Shown here in pieces: positions 27,225 through 35,970 of a DNA stretch of 53,141 nt. The translations under genes were made by a program, and so were the position numbers. How positions within the stretch are numbered: the stretch's first letter is position 1; every line of letters starts with the position of its first letter. This DNA is from Chitinophagaceae bacterium (lineage in GTDB: Bacteria; Bacteroidota; Bacteroidia; Chitinophagales; Chitinophagaceae), in contig CANLED010000001.1 in assembly GCA_947489175.1 (NCBI GenBank), positions 1-53,141 of the forward strand. Direction: 5' to 3'. The notes beneath the pieces are model-generated. The model searched no databases, was not told the DNA's origin, and saw only the letters and a list, made by a program, of their open reading frames with translations.

Positions 27225-28187
27225 CTACTCAGCTTTTTTCCTTTTAATAGCTTTTTCAACTGCCTTTAGTATATGATCAGTATCTAAACCGTATTTTTCC
27301 ATAAGTTGTTTAGGAGTTCCGCTTTCCCCGAAACTGTCATCAACAGCAATATATTCTTGTGGGAGTGGATTATATTTTATTAATAACTGCGCCACACTAT
27401 CTCCTAAGCCTCCAATCCTGTTATGCTCTTCGCAAGTAACAATACAACTAGTTTTTGAAACCGATGTAAGAATCGCTTCTTCATCCAATGGTTTAATGGT
27501 ATGAATATTGATTAACTCCGCATTGATACCCATTTCGGCCAATTGATTACATGCCTGCACCGCTTCCCATACTAAATGACCTGTAGCAATGATGGTAACA
27601 TCTGTTCCCTCATTCATCAACCATGCTTTACCAATTTCAAATGTTTGTTCTGCATCAGTAAACACAGGAACTACTGGACGGCCAAAACGCAAATACACCG
27701 GGCCCTCATAATTTGCTGCTGCTATCGTTGCAGCTTTTGTCTGATTGTAATCACATGGATTAATCACTGTCATACCAGGCAACATTTTCATTAATCCAAT
27801 ATCTTCCAATATCTGATGCGTTGCACCATCTTCTCCTAATGTTAACCCTGCATGCGATACAGCAATTTTTACATTTTTATCACTGTAGGCTACTGATTGC
27901 CGTATTTGGTCGTATACTCTTCCAGAACCAAAATTTGCAAATGTGGTTGCAAATGGAATATGTCCTGCAATAGACAATCCGGCTGCAATCCCAATCATGT
28001 TTGCCTCGGCTATACCGCATTGAACAAACCGATCTGGATTTTCTTTGATGAATGTGTCAATTTTAAGTGACCCTACCAAATCTGCACATAATGCAATAAC
28101 ATTCGGATTGGTTCTTCCCAATTCTGTCATAGCTGCTCCAAAACCGGATCGAGTATCCTTTTTTTCTGTGTATGTATATTCTTTCAT
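27225..28187 (-). CDS. Transketolase, C-terminal subunit
   Basis: Starting at the ATG at 28187 (MKEYTYTEKKDTRSGFGAAM) gives 320 residues; a longer frame to 28214 overlaps the N-subunit gene by 11 bases. The protein holds the pyrimidine-binding and C-terminal domains of transketolase: CGIAEANMIGIAAGLS with the catalytic Glu, FANFGSGRVYDQIRQSVAY, SHAGLTLGEDGATHQ and EEHNRIGGLGDSVAQLL. Split transketolases pair with the N-subunit to move two-carbon units between xylulose 5-phosphate and ribose 5-phosphate or erythrose 4-phosphate. It acts in the cytoplasm on the pentose phosphate delivered by AraD. The gene is followed after 2 bases by a sulfatase gene. Confidence 0.9.
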   Translation of the reverse strand: MKEYTYTEKKDTRSGFGAAMTELGRTNPNVIALCADLVGSLKIDTFIKENPDRFVQCGIAEANMIGIAAGLSIAGHIPFATTFANFGSGRVYDQIRQSVAYSDKNVKIAVSHAGLTLGEDGATHQILEDIGLMKMLPGMTVINPCDYNQTKAATIAAANYEGPVYLRFGRPVVPVFTDAEQTFEIGKAWLMNEGTDVTIIATGHLVWEAVQACNQLAEMGINAELINIHTIKPLDEEAILTSVSKTSCIVTCEEHNRIGGLGDSVAQLLIKYNPLPQEYIAVDDSFGESGTPKQLMEKYGLDTDHILKAVEKAIKRKKAE

Positions 28188-28203
28188 TAGTAGTTTTCTG
28201 TGT

Positions 28204-29055
28204 TTAATAATCACCTAATGTTTCTTCCAGCTGTGCAAGGGCTAATAACAGTTGCTCATCATTTGGTGCAACACCATGCCACTTATGACTACCCATCATA
28301 AAATCGACACCGGCACCCATTTCTGTTTTCATCATAATTACAACGGGTACACCTTGGCCGCATAATTCTTTTGCCGTATGGAGAGATGTAACAACATCAG
28401 CCATGTTATTTCCATCCATATATACAATTTGCCAACCAAATGCACTGTATTTATTGGCTAAATTTCTATTGCTCATTACCAGTTCTGTCGGACCATCTAT
28501 TTGCTGACCATTTACATCTACTATTGCAATAAGGTTATCAATTTTGTGATGGGGTGCAAATTGTACAGCTTCCCAAATTTGTCCTTCGTTCTGTTCACCA
28601 TCTCCCATAAGAGCATATACCAAGCAACTATCTTTTTTCAATTTTTTTGATATAGCTGCCCCAATAGCAACTGACAATCCTTGACCCAAAGAACCAGCAG
28701 ACATTCTTATGCCAGGCAAATGCTCATGTGTTGTGGGATGCCCCTGTAATCTTGAATTTAGTTTTCTGAATGTTGCAAGTTCGCTCACCTCAAAATAACC
28801 AGACCTGGCCAGTACACTATATAGTACCGGTGAAATATGCCCATTGGAAAGAAAAAATAGATCTTCTCCTTCACCCTTCATATTAAATTGGTTGCTGTGT
28901 TTCATAATATTGAAAAACAAAGCCACCAATAAATCAGTACAACCCAAAGATCCTCCGGGGTGACCACTTTGGCAACCATGTACTTGTCGCACTATGTCTC
29001 TGCGAACTTGTGATGCTATTTTCGTCAATTGTACTATATCTGTGACCTGAACCAT
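28204..29055 (-). CDS. Transketolase, N-terminal subunit
   Basis: The product is 283 residues and covers the thiamine-diphosphate domain only, as in split transketolases. HGCQSGHPGGSLGC is the N-terminal active-site histidine region, and GDGEQNEGQIWEAVQFA, followed by IAIVDVNG, is the GDG...N cofactor-binding motif. KWHGVAPN near the end is also characteristic. It forms the enzyme with the next gene's product. The transaldolase gene lies 24 bases upstream, giving a three-gene non-oxidative pentose phosphate module inside a glycan locus, which would relieve the pentose phosphate load during growth on arabinose. Confidence 0.92.
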   Translation of the reverse strand: MVQVTDIVQLTKIASQVRRDIVRQVHGCQSGHPGGSLGCTDLLVALFFNIMKHSNQFNMKGEGEDLFFLSNGHISPVLYSVLARSGYFEVSELATFRKLNSRLQGHPTTHEHLPGIRMSAGSLGQGLSVAIGAAISKKLKKDSCLVYALMGDGEQNEGQIWEAVQFAPHHKIDNLIAIVDVNGQQIDGPTELVMSNRNLANKYSAFGWQIVYMDGNNMADVVTSLHTAKELCGQGVPVVIMMKTEMGAGVDFMMGSHKWHGVAPNDEQLLLALAQLEETLGDY

Positions 29056-29079
29056 TGTTATCTTCTATTTGTATTTAAA

Positions 29080-29730
29080 TTACATTTTTCCTGCATCTTC
29101 CATAAATTTAGCCAGCCCAATATCTGTTAATGGATGTTTTAGTAATCCCAAAATAGGTTCAAGGGGTGAGGTAATAACATGGGCACCAGCTTCAGCACAT
29201 TGTATAATATGATTGGCATTGCGGATAGATGCAGCGAGTATTTGTGTTTTGTAGCCCTGTGCTGTAAAAATATTTGCAATCTGACGAATCAATAACATAC
29301 CATCCCAGCCGCTATCATCAACCCTTCCGATAAATGGCGAGAGATATGTTGATCCAGCTTTAGCTGCCAATATGGCCTGCCCTGCTGAAAAAACCAAAGT
29401 ACAATTCGTTTTAATACCATTATCAGTAAACCATTTAATGGCTTTGATGCCATCTTTAATCATCGGAACTTTTACCACAATATTGTGATGCAGGGCAGCA
29501 AGAACTTTTCCTTCGGCTATTATGCCATCATAATCAGTTGCTAAAACTTCAGCACTAATATCACCTTCGACAATTTCACAAATAGCTTTATAGTGATTCA
29601 AAATAGCGTCATAACCCTTAATTCCTTCTTTTGCCATCAAGGATGGATTAGTTGTAACCCCATCTAAAATACCTAATTCATTTGCTTCCTTAATTTGGTT
29701 GAGATTGGCTGTATCAATAAAAAATTTCAT
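29080..29730 (-). CDS. Transaldolase, short TalC/FSA-type
   Basis: The product is 216 residues, the length of the fructose-6-phosphate aldolase/TalC subfamily. MKFFIDTANLNQIKEA and GVTTNPSLMAKEG are its N-terminal motifs, and VVKVPMI carries the Schiff-base Lys87. At the two positions that distinguish E. coli fructose-6-phosphate aldolase (Gln59, Tyr131) this protein has Glu61 (SAEVLAT) and Phe133 (SPFIGR). Those residues mark true transaldolases, so transfer of dihydroxyacetone between sedoheptulose 7-phosphate and glyceraldehyde 3-phosphate is predicted. The first gene of a cluster with the split transketolase, it lies just downstream of the small membrane peptide gene. Confidence 0.92.
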   Translation of the reverse strand: MKFFIDTANLNQIKEANELGILDGVTTNPSLMAKEGIKGYDAILNHYKAICEIVEGDISAEVLATDYDGIIAEGKVLAALHHNIVVKVPMIKDGIKAIKWFTDNGIKTNCTLVFSAGQAILAAKAGSTYLSPFIGRVDDSGWDGMLLIRQIANIFTAQGYKTQILAASIRNANHIIQCAEAGAHVITSPLEPILGLLKHPLTDIGLAKFMEDAGKM

Positions 29731-29743
29731 ATAAACTATTTAT

Positions 29744-29881
29744 TTAAATATGAAAGAAGTCAGCAACAAGCATGTAAAGAAGGAAAATGGCTAAAACTGC
29801 ACATAATATAAAAACCAATTTCATGTTTCTCAATTGCTTGCGTTCATTATAAATGGTTTTATTCTGTTTGTTTGCATGCAT
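29744..29881 (-). CDS. Small single-span membrane peptide, 45 residues
   Basis: An ATG at 29881 opens a 45-codon frame closed by TAA at 29744-29746, in the gap between the regulator and transaldolase genes. It begins with a positively charged, polar part (MHANKQNKTIYNERKQLRNM) followed by one hydrophobic span (LVFILCAVLAIFLLYMLV) and a short tail. This positive-inside, one-span pattern is typical of real small membrane proteins. It ends 13 bases before the transaldolase start, so cotranscription is likely. I do not recognise the family. It could modulate a transporter or the regulator; a chance frame is the alternative. Confidence 0.5.
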   Translation of the reverse strand: MHANKQNKTIYNERKQLRNMKLVFILCAVLAIFLLYMLVADFFHI

Positions 29882-29886
29882 AACAC

Positions 29887-29902
29887 CCTGCTTTTTAGCA
29901 GG
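29887..29902 (-). other. Short hairpin between regulator and small peptide genes
   Basis: CCTGCT-TTTT-AGCAGG is a perfect six-pair stem with a four-base loop, starting 6 bases upstream of the small peptide's start codon. No T-run follows on the minus strand, so it is more likely an mRNA leader structure or a weak end of the regulator transcript than a strong terminator. Confidence 0.35.
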
Positions 29903-29950
29903 CAAATAACAACAGTTTACATAGAATATATTATCCTATATTTCAAACTT

Positions 29951-32900
29951 TTAGCCCAATTGTTCATCTAAAGAACCTTCTTCGCCCAAGGTTGTCAATT
30001 TACTCTTTTTTGAAATCTCAGCTACAAACTGAGATGGTGTCTTTCCGAATTCTTTTTTGAAAGCTTTGGTAAAATAACTCTGACTTTGTATTCCTACACG
30101 GTACATCACTTCGAGGATAGGAACATCCTCTGAAACAAGGATCTTGGCGGCTCTTTTTAATCTTAACACCCTGGTAAATTCTCCAATTGCCTGACCGGTA
30201 ACTGCTTTTACTTTTCCGTACAATTTTGTACGACTCATACCTATCTTCTTACAAATCATATCTACATCAAGTTCCTCATCTTCCATATTTTGTTCGATTA
30301 CGCTAATCAGTGCATCCAAAAAGTCTTTATCTCTGTCATTATTTACCAATTCCCTCGCATCAGCAAAAACATCCTGATTATATTTGACCTTTATTTTGTC
30401 TAACTTATCAAAAAGGTTTTTAATAGTAACTTGCAACAAACGCAAACTAAAAGGCTTAGGAAAATAAATATCAGCACCGCATTCCAAGCCTTCCAGATGA
30501 GTATCCATAGAAGATTGCGCTGTTATAAGAATGAAGCTGATATGGCTGGTATTTACATCTTGCCTGATGGCTTTGCAAAGCTCAATACCATCCATCTCCG
30601 GCATCATTAAATCACTAATAATTAGATCAGGGAAAAATTCATTTGCCATCCTCAAGCCCTGTATCCCTTCTCCAGCTTGTATCACAACATATGAATCGCT
30701 AAGACTGTTAACCAGAAATTTGCGCATTTCCGGATTATCTTCAACTACCAATATTCTTTTCTTTAATGCATGATTGGCAGTTTTAATATTGTTTGTTACA
30801 GTATCAGATTTTGTTGCATCATCCTGGTTAATCCAGTCAATGGTATAATGTAAACTTTCAAAGTCTATACTAAAATCTGTATCAGAAACTATCTCAATAC
30901 TCTTATAATTTTGCTTTGCCGCTGGTATACCAACCAAAAATTCAGTCCCTTCATTTCTTTCGCTGTAAACATGTAGAGTGCCTTTGTGTAATTCTACTAG
31001 GCTCTTCACTAAAGCAAGACCGACACCAGATCCAAGGTGCTTTTCTCTGCCAGAAGTGTTAACCCTGAAATACCGGTCAAATATATTTTGAATGGAATTC
31101 TCTGTAATTCCAATTCCGGTATCCGCTATCCTTATCCAAATCATTTGATTATCCTTAACTTCAGATGGAATAATTACATAATTACTGAATTTAGGTTTAA
31201 AACACTCAAGAGTATTTAAAATTTCAACTTCAATTAAACCGTTATTGTCTGTGTATTTAAAGGAATTTGAGATCAGGTTTACCAATATTTTTTCAATAAT
31301 ATTAGGGTCAAAATAAATGAAATTAGTATTTGAAGATGTCTTTATATTGTAAACCATCTCTTTTTCTACTGCCAGCTCCCGGAATTCAGCACAAATACTG
31401 CTAACAAATTTCTGCAGGTCATTATGGGCAACATTCAACTTCATTGTATCTGTTTCCACTTTTCTAAAGTCCATTAATTCATTTGTCAGCCCTAATAGTC
31501 TCCTTGCATTGCTGTAAATTAAGCGTAGATAATTATGCTGCTCTTCTTTATTTGTTTCACTATGCAGCATTTTTTCTGTAGGGCCGAGAATTAAGGTGAG
31601 TGGTGTACGGAATTCATGCGAAATATTGGTAAAAAACTGCAGCTTCATTTGATGCAGTTCTTCCTGCTTCTTTTCTTCAAGCTCTTTAAATTGTACTTTA
31701 CGCTTTAATGCAAACCACGAGTTTTGATATTTCCATACTATATAGATAATACCTAATAAAAGTAAAAAATAAATAATTTTAGCATACGGAGTTTTCCACC
31801 ATGGTGCTAATATTGAGATTGAAAGTTTTTCTTCGTTACCAGCCCAAACCCCGTCACTATTTGCAGTCTCTACTTTAAGTGTGTAATTCCCATATGCCAG
31901 GTTGGAATATGTAGCATATCTGTTTGAAGCATCGGTATAAATCCAGTTTTTGTCAAAACCCTCGAGTTTGAACCTGTATTTGCAACGTTCAGGATTTGCA
32001 TAATGCATAGATGAAAACTGTACAGAAAAATTATTTTGAGATGAGGTGAGTTTTAAATGCTTCATATAACTTACCCCCTCCGTAAACAATCTAAGTTCAT
32101 CATCTTTCTCTATACTTTCTCCATTCACCAACAACCCGGTAAAGGCTGCTGACGGCTTTGAATTACTACTCAAAATAGCAGAAGGGGAAAAATAGTTGAT
32201 TCCGTTTATTCCTCCAAAATACAAACGTCCTGATTCACTGGCATAAGCAGCACCAATTTTAAAGCTATTTCCCTGTAATCCATCGTTAACATCATAATAA
32301 ACAAATCTGTTTTCTAATGGATTATACATCGCGAGCATTTTGCCAGCCAGCCATAAATTACCCTTATTATCAATAAGCATACTTTCAATATCTTTTAATT
32401 CCTGATTGGAATTGTCTTTAATATTGAAAATTTCATACGTATCATTTTTGTATAATCTAATTTTGTTCAAACCGCCACCAAGTGTACCAACCCAAATAAG
32501 AGAGTCCCCCTGAGGCAAAACCGGCCATACAAAGGAAGAACTCAATGCCGTATTGTTTTTCCCGTTAGTATAATTTTTAATCTGGGAAATGGACCCGTCA
32601 GCATTTAAAAATATATGATTCAGACCATGGTCGGTTCCAACTAATATTTCGGGCTTATTTTTATCTGCATATATGAATGTTACCCGATTGGATAATATTG
32701 AATGCTGTTTTGTTGTTGCAGTTACTCTTTCTACATGATAGTTGCCTTTCGACTTATAAATAATCCTACTTAGACCGTTATTCCAGCTACCAGCCCATAT
32801 CTGATTAAATTTATCTTCAGACAGAGCAAAATAATTTCCTTCTTTAAACATATCCCCGGTGCCTATTCCAGGTTTTAAACTCTCAAAACTACCATTCTGA

Positions 32901-34231
32901 AAGCGGATGCTTATTCCAACATCGGAACCAATCCAGAGCCGATTTTCTGAGTCATTTAAGAGTGATCTGATATTTTCACTGTGCAATCCAGAATTACCTG
33001 GATGATATTGGGTATATTGATTGGTGGAGAAGTCATAATAATTTAATCCATTATTACGTGTGCCAATCCAAAGATTGCCTTTATCATCTTCATGTAAGGC
33101 CCTGGTGTAATTTGCAGATAAAGCACGAGAATTATTTTGATTACGCTGTAATAAGTGAAAAGGTTTTTGATTAAGGTCAGCAATATTAGCCCCACCACCA
33201 AAAGTTGTAAACCAAATACAATCAGATTTATCAATAAAAACCGTATTGATAGTATTTGCTGTAATACTTGTCTTATCAAATTCATTATTTACATAATAAT
33301 CTAATTTCTTTTCAGCAGTTGAATATTTAATTGCGCCACTTACAGAACTCATCCACAAGTTTCCTTTAGAATCATAACACAAATAGTTAGGCAGAGATAT
33401 GTTTGTTGGCAAACTGGTTATTCTAAAAAGGCTGCTCTTGTTTAACAAATAGGTTTCATCCCTGTTATTTAATATTGTATTTATGGTAGCAGCATTAATT
33501 ACAAATACACCATTTTTATTGCATATTGTAAGATTGCTTTTATTGTCTATATTCAAGGCAGTAACACCTCCTTCAATATCGTCATCGAAATTAATTTTCT
33601 TGATCCTATTGTCTGTTGAAATAATTAAAATACCATTTGAATAAGCGCCCCAAATGTTTCCTTGTTTGTCTGCAGTTAAATTGTAAATAGTTCCCTTTGA
33701 TAGAACAAATGGAGATGCAACATCTTCTCTGAGCAACAAATCGTTACCAATAGAGTAAATATGTATTTTTCTGTCTGTAATGGTGTAAAGCTTTTGACCT
33801 ACAACCGCAAGTTTCTGCAAGGGTTCCTTTATAGACAAGGCCGTTCTGGTATCAGCTGTTTTAATAATACTAAATCTTTGAGCAGGAAGAGAGAATAGTG
33901 CAAGACCCCCTTCAGTTGTTAACCACATGTAATTCTCATTACATAACTTCATATCAGATATCCTGTTCAAATAAGCAGCCTTGGTATCATCTGATCTATT
34001 GTAAAATACTTTTGTGTCATATCCGTCATATCGATTGAGACCCGAATAAGTCCCTATCCACATAAAGCCTTTTTTATCTTGGAGAATAGCAGTTGCGTCT
34101 GTATGTGAAAGACCATTATCTACAGTGAGGTGACGAAAACGTAACTGAGATAATTGAGAAAATACAATATTATATAAGAAACAAAACGGAACTAAAATTA
34201 CAATAATCTTAAAAAGTAAAAACTTTTTCAT
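29951..34231 (-). CDS. Hybrid two-component system regulator (HTCS)
   Basis: Starting at 34231 (MKKFLLFKIIVILVPFCFLY) gives 1426 residues; the frame reaches 34249. Order: signal peptide; two seven-bladed sensor propellers with repeats such as GFMWIGTYSGLNRYDG and GNLWIGTRNNGLNYYD; a Y_Y_Y domain (about 700-790); one membrane span (about 800-820, YFLLLLGIIYIVW); HisKA with His872 in SHEFRTPLTLILGP; a histidine kinase ATPase domain (DTGIGI, GSGVGLALVKSL); a receiver with phospho-Asp1207 in IISDLMMPEMDG; and a C-terminal AraC-type HTH. The periplasmic propellers bind an oligosaccharide, and phosphorelay activates susCD and enzyme genes. It is the only HTCS in the locus and lies between the SusC operon and the enzyme operon. 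Confidence 0.95.
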   Translation of the reverse strand: MKKFLLFKIIVILVPFCFLYNIVFSQLSQLRFRHLTVDNGLSHTDATAILQDKKGFMWIGTYSGLNRYDGYDTKVFYNRSDDTKAAYLNRISDMKLCNENYMWLTTEGGLALFSLPAQRFSIIKTADTRTALSIKEPLQKLAVVGQKLYTITDRKIHIYSIGNDLLLREDVASPFVLSKGTIYNLTADKQGNIWGAYSNGILIISTDNRIKKINFDDDIEGGVTALNIDNKSNLTICNKNGVFVINAATINTILNNRDETYLLNKSSLFRITSLPTNISLPNYLCYDSKGNLWMSSVSGAIKYSTAEKKLDYYVNNEFDKTSITANTINTVFIDKSDCIWFTTFGGGANIADLNQKPFHLLQRNQNNSRALSANYTRALHEDDKGNLWIGTRNNGLNYYDFSTNQYTQYHPGNSGLHSENIRSLLNDSENRLWIGSDVGISIRFQNGSFESLKPGIGTGDMFKEGNYFALSEDKFNQIWAGSWNNGLSRIIYKSKGNYHVERVTATTKQHSILSNRVTFIYADKNKPEILVGTDHGLNHIFLNADGSISQIKNYTNGKNNTALSSSFVWPVLPQGDSLIWVGTLGGGLNKIRLYKNDTYEIFNIKDNSNQELKDIESMLIDNKGNLWLAGKMLAMYNPLENRFVYYDVNDGLQGNSFKIGAAYASESGRLYFGGINGINYFSPSAILSSNSKPSAAFTGLLVNGESIEKDDELRLFTEGVSYMKHLKLTSSQNNFSVQFSSMHYANPERCKYRFKLEGFDKNWIYTDASNRYATYSNLAYGNYTLKVETANSDGVWAGNEEKLSISILAPWWKTPYAKIIYFLLLLGIIYIVWKYQNSWFALKRKVQFKELEEKKQEELHQMKLQFFTNISHEFRTPLTLILGPTEKMLHSETNKEEQHNYLRLIYSNARRLLGLTNELMDFRKVETDTMKLNVAHNDLQKFVSSICAEFRELAVEKEMVYNIKTSSNTNFIYFDPNIIEKILVNLISNSFKYTDNNGLIEVEILNTLECFKPKFSNYVIIPSEVKDNQMIWIRIADTGIGITENSIQNIFDRYFRVNTSGREKHLGSGVGLALVKSLVELHKGTLHVYSERNEGTEFLVGIPAAKQNYKSIEIVSDTDFSIDFESLHYTIDWINQDDATKSDTVTNNIKTANHALKKRILVVEDNPEMRKFLVNSLSDSYVVIQAGEGIQGLRMANEFFPDLIISDLMMPEMDGIELCKAIRQDVNTSHISFILITAQSSMDTHLEGLECGADIYFPKPFSLRLLQVTIKNLFDKLDKIKVKYNQDVFADARELVNNDRDKDFLDALISVIEQNMEDEELDVDMICKKIGMSRTKLYGKVKAVTGQAIGEFTRVLRLKRAAKILVSEDVPILEVMYRVGIQSQSYFTKAFKKEFGKTPSQFVAEISKKSKLTTLGEEGSLDEQLG

Positions 34232-34409
34232 ACAGCAAATTTTAGACAATCAGTTTATAAATGTCAATTTAACATTTACTAATGACAGTAACAAAAATTT
34301 GAATTTGCGTCATAAAAGGACGGACATAATTATAATATCAATTAGATATCTGACGACTGATAGTTTTTGAATTAGAAAAATTTCAGTATAGAAGGTCTGT
34401 GAAGAATGA

Positions 34410-34467
34410 TTACATCGGACGATGTAAAAGAATCAACGGAGAATGAATTCTTATAGCTATTCTATAA
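34410..34467. promoter_or_regulatory. Two inverted repeats upstream of the HTCS gene
   Basis: TTACATCGGACGATGTAA (34410-34427) is a palindrome with 8-base arms and a two-base centre; TTATAG-N5-CTATAA lies at 34451-34467. Both are in the 296-base gap between the GH27 stop (34528) and the HTCS start. The tight centre of the first favours protein binding over an RNA hairpin, and neither is followed by a T-run on the minus strand. An operator role for the HTCS promoter is possible. Confidence 0.35.
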
Positions 34468-34527
34468 ACTGCATGAGGTCAGGCCTTGCAATAATATAAA
34501 GATATCAATTAAAAGAAAGGTGAAGTG

Positions 34528-35961
34528 TTATTGGGTACTAAGTTCAAAAAAAGCTGCCCCATGCGTGGGTAAAACCGCTTCCAACTTTAGTTCAACCAAC
34601 CCTTTGTCCATGCCAGTCCAAAGGTCTTTTACTTTATATCTACCCCTCAAACTTTCTAGCTCTAAATCAAAAGTAACTTTTCTTTCTTTATCGGATAGAT
34701 TAAACAATGCGGCATACTTCTTTCCGGTTTTTAGGTCTGAAGCAATCCAAATCGCATAATTCTCATTCTTAAATACTTGCCTGTTGTCAGAACTGTTTTG
34801 ATTTACATTCAATACATCAGCATTTGTTAAAAAGGGCATTATACCTTCTGTATTTTTTAATAAATCTGCTCCAAGCATTAAAGGACTCCTTGCAATACTC
34901 CACAAAGTCATAAGAGTATAGTGTTCCGGAATTGTAAACTTGCTCATTCTTTCCGGGCCATGTGGACGATTATTTAATGATAGTCTTCCTATTGGCAACA
35001 TATCTGCATCAGGCCAATGCCCATTTTTTATAAAAGGCGACCATGCATTCATTAAATCAAAATTATGCTTCAAGGATTCCCAATTATCCCAAAAGTCTGC
35101 TGAAATTCTCCACATGTGCGAATACTGAGAAACATGATGTGCTTGAGACAGCGGCGCTTCACCACAAGATAAACTTAAAACCATAGGGCGACCACAATTG
35201 GCCAATGCTTTACTTATCATTTCTATTTCAGCCTTGTGATATGGCGGGTACATCATATCGTCTGCCTTAATAAAATCTACCCCCCATTCTGCATACAATT
35301 CAAAAATTGAATTATAATATTCTTGAGCGCCTGGCTTTGACGCATCTACCCCAAATAAATTATTTTGCCAACCGCATGTGTCCCAAGGTTCTGCAATATC
35401 CTTTGCTGTATAATTTGTACCTTTTATTGGCAAATTGTTATAATATGCTTCTCTTGGAATACCTCTCATTATATGAATTCCAAATTTCATTCCTTTGGAA
35501 TGAACATATTCAGCAATTGCCTTAAATCCTGTTCTGTTTTTGGCAGATGGAAACCTTATTTCTGAAGGTAGCAATCTCCCATACTCATCCATTACTAATG
35601 TATCTAATGGGGTGCCATCTGGATTTAATCTTATATTAGGATGACCATATCTCCGGCTACCGGGTATACTTGATGAGTATTTGCCGGGCTCGTCATTAAA
35701 CCAAACATAGTCAATTACTGCATATTCCCAGCCATACTTTAGTAGCTTGCTTTGCATAAAATCAACAGTGGACTTGAACTCTTGCTCATTAATCCGGCAA
35801 TCATATGCATCAAAACTGTTCCAACCCATCGGAGGTTTTGTTGCAATATTTCTATCAAGACCAATTGTCTCTTTTTTGCTTATTCTATTTACATTATTTT
35901 GAGCAATGGATGTGCCAAATAAAATACTGAAAAAAAGTAAGGTTGAAATTGTTCTGGTCAT
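34528..35961 (-). CDS. GH27 alpha-galactosidase / beta-L-arabinopyranosidase
   Basis: The product is 477 residues with a signal peptide (ending GTSIAQ). PPMGWNSFDAYDC is the GH27 entry motif. FIKADD gives nucleophile Asp234, and WRISAD gives acid/base Asp289. HWPDADMLPIG and APLSQAHH are further active-site loops. It resembles the other GH27 protein (2232-3617) over its whole length but with different loops around the site, so the two probably split linkages or accept differently sulfated units. It is the last gene of the susCD operon, 9 bases after a sulfatase gene, whereas the other GH27 lies in the distal enzyme cluster. Confidence 0.9.
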   Translation of the reverse strand: MTRTISTLLFFSILFGTSIAQNNVNRISKKETIGLDRNIATKPPMGWNSFDAYDCRINEQEFKSTVDFMQSKLLKYGWEYAVIDYVWFNDEPGKYSSSIPGSRRYGHPNIRLNPDGTPLDTLVMDEYGRLLPSEIRFPSAKNRTGFKAIAEYVHSKGMKFGIHIMRGIPREAYYNNLPIKGTNYTAKDIAEPWDTCGWQNNLFGVDASKPGAQEYYNSIFELYAEWGVDFIKADDMMYPPYHKAEIEMISKALANCGRPMVLSLSCGEAPLSQAHHVSQYSHMWRISADFWDNWESLKHNFDLMNAWSPFIKNGHWPDADMLPIGRLSLNNRPHGPERMSKFTIPEHYTLMTLWSIARSPLMLGADLLKNTEGIMPFLTNADVLNVNQNSSDNRQVFKNENYAIWIASDLKTGKKYAALFNLSDKERKVTFDLELESLRGRYKVKDLWTGMDKGLVELKLEAVLPTHGAAFFELSTQ

Positions 35962-35970
35962 TTAATTATT

